In this document: positions 15,898 to 24,056 of the stretch, in pieces
How the letters are laid out: each line of letters begins with the position of its first letter
Numbering within the stretch: the first letter of the stretch is position 1
Source: Candidatus Magnetocorallium paracelense
Lineage (GTDB): Bacteria; Nitrospirota; Thermodesulfovibrionia; Thermodesulfovibrionales; Magnetobacteriaceae
Direction: 5' to 3'
Assembly (NCBI GenBank): GCA_029001845.1
Contig: JAREWP010000027.1
Span: 1 to 52,248, forward strand
Length of the DNA stretch: 52,248 nt
Notes under the pieces: generated by a model
What the model saw: the letters and a program-made list of their open reading frames with translations, nothing else
The model's database searches: none
Told to the model about the DNA's origin: nothing
Made by a program: the position numbers and the translations under genes

Positions 15898-18489
15898 ATG
15901 AATAGTTACAGATTACTGCAAACAGGAACATTTATTTTATTACTTTTACTGCTCTTGATCCACATCCCGGGCAATGCTTATGCAAAAGATTTTTACGTTT
16001 CCTATACACTTTCAGATGACAGCGATTACGACTTGAGTGACAACGAGTGTAATATATGTGAAGAGGGGGGAGAGTGTTGTACCAATTGGAGTACTCAGAG
16101 TGCTTGCTGTACGTTCAGGGCAGCGATTGAGCAGGCAAATGCCACTGCCGGGGAGGATACAATTTATGTTAATACAAGTTATACAATTGAATTGGAAAGT
16201 GAGCTTCCTGCAATAACGTCCCCTGTTAATATCTATGCAGATAAGTATGCAGATAATCCTACTTTGGACGGAACGAACGCCGGCTCAAACGCGGATGGTT
16301 TGAAAATATATGCCAATACTACAATAATAAACGATGGTGACTATAACTTCAATATAAAAAATTTCCATGGAAACGGAATCTTGGTCGATAATACTGACGC
16401 TGTTTTAAAACTCGATAGTGTCTCGATAAACTCTAACGGAGAGAACGGAATATACGTCAGGAATGGCAAGATTGATAAAGAGTCCTCATTTTCGATTACA
16501 AGTAACGGAGGTCACGGAATATGGCAGGAAACAGATGAGATGCTGGAACTGGGGTATTATCCCATAAGCATTTCCAATAACGGAGGTAGTGGTATTTGGG
16601 CAGGTCGTGAAGACCTTACAAGCAGAGTCCCTGTTCGTATTGTAAGTGGGCTGAATTTTTCCGATGACGATCTTCATGGAATAAGCTATAATCAAGGTTG
16701 GGGGATTTATGCAACCGGATGTCTTGATGGTGGGACATTTGAGTCTTCTGACGTTAATTGTACTTCAGTTGAACTTGACAAAGTGTCGATCAGAGGGAAC
16801 GGCAATTGGGGGATCGAATCTGAAAAAAATATAACCATAACCAATAGTCAAATCATGGAAAACGGTCAGAATGAGGAAGCCGGCGGAATATTAAGTCAAG
16901 AAGGCGCCATAACAGGACTGAGTATCAGAGTAGATTATAATGGCGGGCCAGGTATTCATTCAGTTAAAAGTGACATTTCTTTGGCAGATGTTGTGATTGA
17001 GTATAATAAAGGGGATGGTGTTTTAACAGGAGAAAACGGAAACGTTGCGTTTGACGCTGATCCAAACCTTCTTTACAGTAAAACTTTAGATACAAACAGA
17101 TCAAGTCAGAGATTGAGTTATATAACCAGAAATGACGGGAGAGGAATAAAGGGGAATTCTGTATCGATTCATGAACCAATTTTTATCTCTGGTAACGGCA
17201 GCTGGGGAATTGAGGCCGGTTCTGAAGGATTAATAATGGGGTATCTTGATGATACTGCTACGACCGCTTTTGAGCAATACAGCAAGGTTGATTCAAACGG
17301 AGATGGTGAGCTTTGCTATGAATGGAATGGTTTTCTGGAACCGTTGGACTGTACAGGCGGAGGTATATTTAGTGAGGGCGGCGTACAGGCTGCTAATACA
17401 TATATAACAGATAACGGCGGACCCGGTATCTTTGCTTATGGAACCATAGATTTGCTCAGAATTGTAATTCAATCTAACAAAGGTGACGGTGTTCGAGTGG
17501 GCACCGGGGACGGAAGCGGCCGCGATGGATCTGTTTTGATAGATAGTGACACTGAATACAGCGAGATTAACTATAATCAGGGGAATGGAATTAAGGTAGA
17601 CGGATGTGCGGTAAAATGGGCGAATGATTATTGGTATGACGGTTGTGTTTCCGTAGCAATTCATGCACCGATTAATATAACAGAAAACGGTGGTTGGGGT
17701 ATTGATGCTTCTGACGGAGTATATATGGGTGTAGAATCGGTAGTAACTTATGACGCAGATGTTGTACCGCTAACAGAATTAAGTACAATCAGTGGAAACG
17801 GAAAGGGATTTGACTGCTATAAAGTTGACAGTGACGGAAATATAGATGAAACGGTATGCACGGGAGGCGGGATTTTTGCCGGAAGAGAAGAAGATGGTGA
17901 AGAACTCGATAATGTGAAAATATATAATACCCTGATCGAGAACAATGGAGGCGCCGGAATAGTTGTTGAGGAGGCGATTGCAGAGTTGGCTATGATAAAG
18001 ATCGCTGAGAATGAGGGGCCGGGAATACAGTCAGGCAGTTCTAAAGGAGGCGGAGGTGTCCATATAGTACCAAATGACGGATATGACGGCTATCGTGATG
18101 ACTTTATTGTAGACAATAAAGGAAGCGGGATTTTAGCCAAATCCTGTGTGAATAAAAATATATCGGGCGGGTCCGGTTGTATATCCGTAGCGGTAAGAAA
18201 TTCGACACAAATCGATAGTAACGGAGGCTGGGGCATTGAAGCGGAAGGGGATGTATTTATGTTGGCCTCACCGGAACAACGAAGCAGAGTTGTCAAAAAT
18301 GGTTGGGGAGATGAATGCTATGAGTATCACAGCCTGGATGGAGTAACCTTTCCTGTTGATTGTATAGGCGGAGGAGTGTACAGCAAAAGAAATATTAAAA
18401 TCAAAAGTGCTTACTTTTGTGACCATCAACAAGAGGATATACTTGCCGAAGGTGAAACAATTACAGAAGATGTCATGTATTGTCAATAG
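15898..18489 (+). CDS. Large secreted parallel beta-helix protein
   Basis: 863 residues, with GGAGG well placed before the ATG. The signal peptide spans 1-29 (LLLLLLLIHIPGNAYA). A Cys-rich N-cap contains CCTFRAAIEQANATAGEDTI, equivalent to the CSLREA-type start of many surface beta-helix proteins. The rest is irregular repeats of the form I..NGG.GI.A...I.L..V.I..NKGDGV, typical of right-handed parallel beta-helices, with internal larger repeats each holding Cys pairs (for example VTGGGIF-like turns after a Cys). No membrane anchor or autotransporter barrel is seen. A role in adhesion or polysaccharide binding is likely. Expression may vary with the upstream CAGA run. Confidence 0.85.
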   Translation: MNSYRLLQTGTFILLLLLLLIHIPGNAYAKDFYVSYTLSDDSDYDLSDNECNICEEGGECCTNWSTQSACCTFRAAIEQANATAGEDTIYVNTSYTIELESELPAITSPVNIYADKYADNPTLDGTNAGSNADGLKIYANTTIINDGDYNFNIKNFHGNGILVDNTDAVLKLDSVSINSNGENGIYVRNGKIDKESSFSITSNGGHGIWQETDEMLELGYYPISISNNGGSGIWAGREDLTSRVPVRIVSGLNFSDDDLHGISYNQGWGIYATGCLDGGTFESSDVNCTSVELDKVSIRGNGNWGIESEKNITITNSQIMENGQNEEAGGILSQEGAITGLSIRVDYNGGPGIHSVKSDISLADVVIEYNKGDGVLTGENGNVAFDADPNLLYSKTLDTNRSSQRLSYITRNDGRGIKGNSVSIHEPIFISGNGSWGIEAGSEGLIMGYLDDTATTAFEQYSKVDSNGDGELCYEWNGFLEPLDCTGGGIFSEGGVQAANTYITDNGGPGIFAYGTIDLLRIVIQSNKGDGVRVGTGDGSGRDGSVLIDSDTEYSEINYNQGNGIKVDGCAVKWANDYWYDGCVSVAIHAPINITENGGWGIDASDGVYMGVESVVTYDADVVPLTELSTISGNGKGFDCYKVDSDGNIDETVCTGGGIFAGREEDGEELDNVKIYNTLIENNGGAGIVVEEAIAELAMIKIAENEGPGIQSGSSKGGGGVHIVPNDGYDGYRDDFIVDNKGSGILAKSCVNKNISGGSGCISVAVRNSTQIDSNGGWGIEAEGDVFMLASPEQRSRVVKNGWGDECYEYHSLDGVTFPVDCIGGGVYSKRNIKIKSAYFCDHQQEDILAEGETITEDVMYCQ

Positions 18490-18538
18490 AACGGATATGT
18501 CAGTTGTTCCTTAACCGATCGTTTTTAGACCCTATGCA

Positions 18539-18590
18539 GTCACAAACCGCGTACAACTGTTTATTCTGTACGCGGCTTGTGACTTTTTTA
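18539..18590 (+). terminator. Intrinsic terminator of the beta-helix gene
   Basis: GTCACAAACCGCGTACA pairs with TGTACGCGGCTTGTGAC around a loop of about 11 bases, followed by seven T. It is a strong intrinsic terminator about 50 bp after the stop codon. Confidence 0.88.
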
Positions 18591-18720
18591 CATTCACCTT
18601 CCAATATTTTCACACTTACCATAGGCTTAAAATCAACACTTTTAAATGCAGAGCCTTGATACAAGCGGGTTTGCGGGGGAAGACGTACAGAAATCACATA
18701 AATATTGAACCTCGACAGCA

Positions 18721-18868
18721 AAGGCTGGGGGAGAGAGATATTAATGTTTTGTTACTTGACGTTTCCATGCCTGAAATGGACGGATTTGAGACTTTAAGAT
18801 ATCTGAAAATTAAATATCCGTCAAAGGGTTTTAAAACAGTATCTTTTCCCAAAAACAAGGTTTCATAA
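18721..18868 (+). pseudogene. Receiver-domain fragment
   Basis: Part of a short open frame carries DINVLLLDVSMPEMDGFETL followed by RYLKIKYPS, the phospho-acceptor strand and helix of a CheY-type receiver with its Asp. The acidic pocket before it and the Thr and Lys strands after it are missing. It is a remnant of a response regulator and cannot fold as a whole receiver. Confidence 0.7.
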
Positions 18869-18918
18869 TCTATGGCACCCTGAACTTGACGTTGAGGAAT
18901 TTCAAAGTAAAGATAAAC

Positions 18919-19032
18919 GGCCCGTAGGACAGGCGTCTCGCCTGTCCTTTCTGCAAGCGTAATCGCAAACTGCCGGGAATGGAGGCGGTTCGTTATATTG
19001 AAACGGACAGGCGGGACGCCTGTCCTAGGGCT
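18919..19032. repeat. Inverted repeat with ACAGGCG arms
   Basis: GCCCGTAGGACAGGCGTCTC at the left and GGACGCCTGTCCTAGGGC at the right form complementary ends, and each arm contains its own small palindrome (GGACAGGCG...CGCCTGTCC). About 55 bp of unrelated sequence lies between. It is an intergenic repeat of a type common in bacterial chromosomes. The rest of 18869-19202 shows no gene. Confidence 0.65.
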
Positions 19033-19202
19033 GAAGTTTCTTCATGGGGCTCTCCTAAAAAAGAAAAGTCCGTCCGAAGGACGTTATTTTATGAGATAGT
19101 ATGATTAGTGTATGGGAGTCGGATGACATATTTGAACCAAAACCGGTTGCTTTTTTCAATAACTTTTCTTATTATTGATAGAGGAATTCTCCCGATTTAA
19201 AG

Positions 19203-20144
19203 ATGAGGCAAATTTACAAAACTATATTTCTTGTCTTTCTACTTTTCTTTTTTTACAAAGAGAGCTTATATTCGGAAACAGATAAAGAGCATATCGGGAC
19301 AATTGAACCAGGCGATGTGCCTGTTTTGTCCCTTGGTTATACGATGAAAGATATACTGGCAGGTGATGTGCCTGAAGAAGATACTTTAACGGCAATGGAG
19401 ATGTGGACAAAAGAACTGGCAAGTAAGATTGGTTTAAGAGGCGAAAATAAAGTATATGACGATATGAATTCACTTTTAAAGGACTTTAAAGATGAAAAAA
19501 TTGATTTGGCTGTCGGATCAGCACTTGAGTATATCAAAATCAGGAATGAGATTGAATCGGAACTTGCCATGGGTTTCTTAAAAAGTGGAAGACAAAGCGT
19601 TAAGCATCTGCTTCTTGTACCGCAGAATTCAGGAATTGAACGTATAGAAGACCTTAAAGGCAAAACACTGGCGACTGTTAAAAACAGCAGAAACTCAATG
19701 CTGTTTCTTAATATCGTGCTTCTCAGGAATAAAAAGAGGGAGGCCGATCATTATTTCAGTAAGATAATAAAGAAAAGTAATTCATCTGAAGTTGTCCTTT
19801 CGGTTTTTTTTAAAGAATTTGACGCCGGGATTGCAACGGATACAGCACTTGAAGTAATGTCGGAGTTAAACCCGCAGATCATAAAACGTTTAAAAATAAT
19901 TGAGACTTCACCTCTTTTGATTGAAAGTATAAGTTTTTTTCGTAGGAATTATAAATATAAAGATCTGGTAAGAACGAGGAGCATCACGATAAAAGACAGC
20001 CCAAAGGGAAGACAGTTTCTAATGCTTTTTAAAACAGAGGCTTTGGGCTATCTCAAAGAGTCGGATTTAAAGCCGATGGAAGCCCTTTATAATGAATATA
20101 AAAAACTTCTGTCAGAGAAGGAATCAGGTGGAACAAGGCAGTAA
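19203..20144 (+). CDS. PhnD-like periplasmic binding protein
   Basis: 313 residues with a hydrophobic export signal (about 5-25, FLVFLLFFFYKESLYS). PhnD-family elements are YTMKDILAGDVPEEDTLTAM near the start, the first-lobe FKDEKIDLAVGSALEYIKI and the hinge-to-second-lobe GIERIEDLKGKTLATVKNS. There is no lipobox Cys, so it is probably a soluble periplasmic protein. The last 43 codons are duplicated almost exactly at 10914-11044. There is no ABC permease or ATPase nearby, so the ligand and partner are unknown. It is convergent with the polysaccharide operon that ends at 20232. Confidence 0.75.
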   Translation: MRQIYKTIFLVFLLFFFYKESLYSETDKEHIGTIEPGDVPVLSLGYTMKDILAGDVPEEDTLTAMEMWTKELASKIGLRGENKVYDDMNSLLKDFKDEKIDLAVGSALEYIKIRNEIESELAMGFLKSGRQSVKHLLLVPQNSGIERIEDLKGKTLATVKNSRNSMLFLNIVLLRNKKREADHYFSKIIKKSNSSEVVLSVFFKEFDAGIATDTALEVMSELNPQIIKRLKIIETSPLLIESISFFRRNYKYKDLVRTRSITIKDSPKGRQFLMLFKTEALGYLKESDLKPMEALYNEYKKLLSEKESGGTRQ

Positions 20145-20231
20145 TAGGAAACCCTCGACAGAATATCAGAACAGCGGTTCTCTTAAGGATTTGAGAAAGC
20201 GAAGGAAGAAAAAACGCATGGAGAAATAGGA

Positions 20232-21542
20232 TTATAAATCATTATCCTTTACCGCTTTTGAAGTTTTCCAGGGATTCCACTTGTCCTCAAAGGATACTTT
20301 GAACAGAAGCTCCATCAAATGAGCATAGGTACGAACGATTCTCAGATAGATACCGGTATAAAGAGGCATAAGAGGGAGGAAAAGAGCCAGGGTGACCTCC
20401 TCTCTTTTCAGAGTCTTCCAATAAATTGTCAAAACCATAAGAAACTCCAACACATTTAAAAAGAAATACAAGAGAAAGTTAATGGCGGCAATATAAAGAA
20501 TCGACTCCGTATAAAAGATGGAGACATGAATTACATAAATCCACCATTTTATATTGAAAACCACATTAAACAAAATATTTTCAAAGGAAGAGAGGAAATT
20601 GAGGAGAGAGAAATTTTTGGACGGGAGTAACAGATCCAAGTGTTTTCTGAGTCTGAAGCGGATAAGCGACCGATCCCATCTGTATCTCTGAACAGCGAGC
20701 TTTTTAAATGTATCCGGTACATTCGTATAACAAATCGCTTCATACTGAAAAGCGATTTTATAGTGCAGTTTTCTGATCCGTAAAGTAATGTCTCCGTCCA
20801 GACCCGGGCCTATATCCCAACCTTTGATTCTGTCAAGAATATCCTTACGAAACGCACCGTATGCCCCTGAGATAATACGTAGTATTCCAAACCTGGAGCT
20901 TACGATTCTGCCCAAAGAGATGCCCTTTAGATACTCGATGGCCTGAAGGGTTGTGGAGAGGGTGTCGTTACAATTGCTTACGCGAATGTCGCCGGCCACT
21001 GCGCCTGTTTGTTTATCCAGATAAAAGGGCAGGAGCAGATTTTCTATGGAGTCGTATCTTAAATGGGAGTCAGCGTCAAGATGGACGATATATTTCCCGC
21101 TGCAATATCGTAAAGCCAGATTCGCGGCTGATGCCTTTCCGCCCCTGAATTCGTTTCTGAAAAATTTATCAATCTCTCCCCTTTGCTGCAACACCCTGCA
21201 AATATGGGGCGTGTTGTCATCGGACCCGTCATCTACGATTATAATCTCTATATTCCTGTAAGTCTGCTTTTTTAAGGATTCCGCTAAAGCAGGGATATGG
21301 CGACCTTCGTTTTTTCCCGGCGCAATCACGGAAATAAGGGGTCTTTCGTTAAAAAGCGCTTTCCGGGCTTTCTCTTTTTCGCGGGTCCTTTTGTTCTGTC
21401 CTTTAAAGTGTAAATAGACAATAATTACATCGAAGATTGCGTAACGTATAAAATCGAAGAGAATAAAATACCAGAAGTAAGCAATCAGCTGGGGAATGCT
21501 CTTATCCAAGAGAAAGGTTGTCAGTTCCTCGATGAATGTCAC
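20232..21542 (-). CDS. Processive family-2 glycosyltransferase, membrane bound
   Basis: 436 residues. One membrane helix lies near 20-45, then the GT-A domain: PLISVIAPGKNEGRHI (68-83), VDDGSDD (103-109), the metal-binding HLDADS (154-159), an acidic acceptor site GLDGDIT (247-253) and the QRYRW motif (285-289). These are the D, DxD, xED-like and Q(R)xRW motifs of processive synthases such as cellulose, hyaluronan and alginate synthases. Several membrane helices follow (about 325-400). It would polymerise a polysaccharide from nucleotide sugars and thread it across the inner membrane. It is the last gene of the operon, and its ATG overlaps the previous stop by four bases. The sugar is not predictable. 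Confidence 0.9.
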   Translation of the reverse strand: MTFIEELTTFLLDKSIPQLIAYFWYFILFDFIRYAIFDVIIVYLHFKGQNKRTREKEKARKALFNERPLISVIAPGKNEGRHIPALAESLKKQTYRNIEIIIVDDGSDDNTPHICRVLQQRGEIDKFFRNEFRGGKASAANLALRYCSGKYIVHLDADSHLRYDSIENLLLPFYLDKQTGAVAGDIRVSNCNDTLSTTLQAIEYLKGISLGRIVSSRFGILRIISGAYGAFRKDILDRIKGWDIGPGLDGDITLRIRKLHYKIAFQYEAICYTNVPDTFKKLAVQRYRWDRSLIRFRLRKHLDLLLPSKNFSLLNFLSSFENILFNVVFNIKWWIYVIHVSIFYTESILYIAAINFLLYFFLNVLEFLMVLTIYWKTLKREEVTLALFLPLMPLYTGIYLRIVRTYAHLMELLFKVSFEDKWNPWKTSKAVKDNDL

Positions 21543-22957
21543 AGATCCTCTGTTATGTCCGCGATCAGACCTTCAGAATCCAATTCCATGGAATCCTCTA
21601 TCATTCTGAAAGAGATGTGAACCTCATGTATCTGTTCGAGATTATTATCAAGGAGATTCTTTATACGGGATCTGAGTCGATCGAGACCTGTCTCGGCGCC
21701 CTCTTCCTCTGTCTCTGTAAGGATAATGAGGAAGTCACTTTCACTTAAGGATGTGATCACATCACTTGTCCTCAAGAGGGCCTTTATGGCTGAGCTGAGT
21801 TCGTCGAAAATCTGCTTTGCCCTGTCCCCTGCCTCCATATATACCTTGTCCAGCTCTTTTATGCTTAAAAGACAGAGGGCAGACGTGAAATTTTTATATC
21901 GTTTGATCCTTTTGATTTCGATATTGAGGAATTTTTTAAAAAAATCATAGGGCAGAAGCTCTATCTCCTTTTCCAGAGCTTTTATAAAGAGACTGTCCAT
22001 CCCGTGGATCGAGGCGTTTTCCGCCAGAGGCGTGATGGAGTATTTCTTGATTGTCCGCATAATCTGCTCTTCCGGCTTTGTCAGTTTGCCGCAATTATAG
22101 CAGTCAGTGATAATATTCGGGTTTTGAAAGGAATTGCCGCAGTCATTACAGTTAAAGACGATGGAAGGCTTGTCATGGTCCGTTCCGATATGCTTAACGG
22201 CCCTGTCGCATTTGGGGCACACCAATTTCCCCTCTCTGTTAAAGTCATCGAAAGGCCCTACATAACCGCAGTGAAAATGGTGGATCAGATCGTCTGTCCT
22301 GAGATTTGGGGATTCGCATCTCGTGCAGATCTCTTTGAAATTGAGAAATGCGCTGTGACAGGAACTGCAAAAATAGGCTCTGTCGTAAAAGGTCGATGAA
22401 AAGAGCCGCTGACTCTCCAGGAAATCAAAGGAGTGGAAAATCTCTTTGTCCGGCCGACTGAAAAAAATCTCTACATCGGGGTAAGTAAAGCCATAGATAG
22501 TAGCTGTACTCTTCATCGGAACAAGTTCGGTTGCACGACTGTAAAGATAGCGAAGAATTTTAAAAACCAGATTGGTGTCCGATTCTTTATCTGCATTGTC
22601 GAGAAAAGCTGTTTTTCTGTTTATCCTCTCTATAATATCCTGCAACTGTTGAAAGTATACGCCGTTAAAGCGGCGTACAGACATCGAGCCGTCGCAGGCG
22701 CTTTGGAGCTCTTTGGAAATGTGATCTCCAGGCTCCAATATGATAGTCGGCTTCAAATAGATCGCAGGAACAGGGCTTTGCCTGATCCTTGACAGCACCT
22801 TCCTGGCGAAGTCTTCACTGATTCCTTCGATCAGAAAAAGCCCTGTGTCGATAAAATCACGGTACTGAAACTTATCGATATCTGCACAGTCATAGGCGAT
22901 GACCTCTATGTTGTAACATATCTCGCTTCTTGTAAAAAATATGTTATTCCCTTCCAT
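21539..22957 (-). CDS. TackOD1 zinc-domain protein with degenerate GGDEF domain
   Basis: 472 residues, soluble. Residues ~1-120 look like a divergent receiver-like alpha/beta domain (DTGLFLIEG, PAIYLKP). Residues ~190-290 contain a dense set of metal ligands: C197/C200, C211/C214, HFHC 227-230, C247/C250, C270/C273 and C286/C289. This matches the TackOD1 output domain described in archaeal and bacterial signalling proteins. The C-terminal ~330-455 fits the GGDEF fold (SALCLLSIKELDKVYMEAG), but the signature loop is SLSESDF instead of GG(D/E)EF, so it probably cannot make c-di-GMP and may bind a nucleotide or partner. It is translationally coupled to the glycosyltransferase and HlyD genes, so a regulatory role in polysaccharide synthesis is likely. 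Confidence 0.8.
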   Translation of the reverse strand: MEGNNIFFTRSEICYNIEVIAYDCADIDKFQYRDFIDTGLFLIEGISEDFARKVLSRIRQSPVPAIYLKPTIILEPGDHISKELQSACDGSMSVRRFNGVYFQQLQDIIERINRKTAFLDNADKESDTNLVFKILRYLYSRATELVPMKSTATIYGFTYPDVEIFFSRPDKEIFHSFDFLESQRLFSSTFYDRAYFCSSCHSAFLNFKEICTRCESPNLRTDDLIHHFHCGYVGPFDDFNREGKLVCPKCDRAVKHIGTDHDKPSIVFNCNDCGNSFQNPNIITDCYNCGKLTKPEEQIMRTIKKYSITPLAENASIHGMDSLFIKALEKEIELLPYDFFKKFLNIEIKRIKRYKNFTSALCLLSIKELDKVYMEAGDRAKQIFDELSSAIKALLRTSDVITSLSESDFLIILTETEEEGAETGLDRLRSRIKNLLDNNLEQIHEVHISFRMIEDSMELDSEGLIADITEDL

Positions 22958-24056
22958 ACTTTTTAAACCTTACCTCCACATCAAGAAGGTCATATTTCCT
23001 CCATAACTGCAAAGAGGAATTGTTAAGGGGATAGATTTCCGCCTTTACCTTTACGCCAACAGGATCATAGAATTTTTTTAAGGATTGCTCATATTCATAG
23101 GCAGAGGAATAGATGCTCCCAATTTCACCTTTGTCCGACCTTCCGTCAGGAAACCTGATTTCCACAACTCCTCCCTCCTTCAAAAACCTGAAATCCTTAA
23201 GTTTAAAAAAAGCCTCTATCCTGCCTTCGACAGGACTTTCGATAACCAGCGCCGTTTCGCCTTCCGTAATATACTCATGCAAAGGGCTGTGAATAAACCT
23301 GACAACTCCGGCAACAGGAGAGGTTATGATTTCATAGGGAGCGAAGAGCAATTCTAAGGGGGTGGTTTCGTTCTTCTTCCAGGCATTATCGGGCAAATAG
23401 AGATCGTATCTCTCCTCCAGACCTTGAGAGCGATTTTTGTGACGTTCTTCCATCTCTCTCAATTGCTCTCTGTATACTCCTCTATCTATTGCCAATAGCT
23501 CTATGTTACGCTCCATATCCTCGATCTCTTTTTTTAAAGATGCATACCCGGCGGAACTTCGGCTGTCCCTGAATACTTCCAGAGCCTTACCTGAGGGAAG
23601 CTTTTTAAGACTCTCTCTCTTTTTGTTAAGCAGAGATTTCAAAGATTTCAGCTTTCTTTCCGATGCCTTTACAGCCCCTGTGAGCCGGGCCTTTTCCGAC
23701 AAGTAGTCCTCTGTAAAGGCGTATTTTTGACGTTCAAGGAAAAAGAACATCTCCGTGGAAAGGGATGAGAATTTTATTCTCAATAGTTGTTGATTCGCTG
23801 TAACCACATCTCCGACGGAAACGAAATATTCGACAATATTGCCTTTTTTAGGGGCCTGAATATTATACTTTGTCATACTGACTCTGCCTGCGCCTTCGAT
23901 ATAAATAAAGTTCTTTATTCCGAAGAATAAAAGATAACCTGTAATAAGAAAGAGAATCAGGTAATAGAGCTTCCGTGCAAATTTGACCGATTTTCTTCCG
24001 GCAGGAGAGCCTTCAGGCAGGGAGAGGATCGTGCTTTGTCTGTTTCTAAGATTCAC
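22944..24056 (-). CDS. HlyD-type periplasmic adaptor (membrane fusion) protein
   Basis: 370 residues. One N-terminal membrane helix (about 30-48), then a split biotinyl-lipoyl-like domain: first half YNIQAPKKGNIVEYFVSVGD with VTANQQLLRI (about 64-95), a long coiled-coil hairpin (about 100-220), the second half YEIITSPVAGVVRFIHSPLH (about 240-260), then a beta-barrel region with GVVEIRFPDG. This is the adaptor architecture that bridges an inner-membrane exporter or synthase to an outer-membrane channel. In alginate-type systems an HlyD-like protein (Alg44) joins the synthase and binds c-di-GMP through PilZ, but no PilZ domain is present here. It overlaps the upstream gene by 4 bp and the downstream gene by 14 bp. 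Confidence 0.85.
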   Translation of the reverse strand: MNLRNRQSTILSLPEGSPAGRKSVKFARKLYYLILFLITGYLLFFGIKNFIYIEGAGRVSMTKYNIQAPKKGNIVEYFVSVGDVVTANQQLLRIKFSSLSTEMFFFLERQKYAFTEDYLSEKARLTGAVKASERKLKSLKSLLNKKRESLKKLPSGKALEVFRDSRSSAGYASLKKEIEDMERNIELLAIDRGVYREQLREMEERHKNRSQGLEERYDLYLPDNAWKKNETTPLELLFAPYEIITSPVAGVVRFIHSPLHEYITEGETALVIESPVEGRIEAFFKLKDFRFLKEGGVVEIRFPDGRSDKGEIGSIYSSAYEYEQSLKKFYDPVGVKVKAEIYPLNNSSLQLWRKYDLLDVEVRFKKYGRE

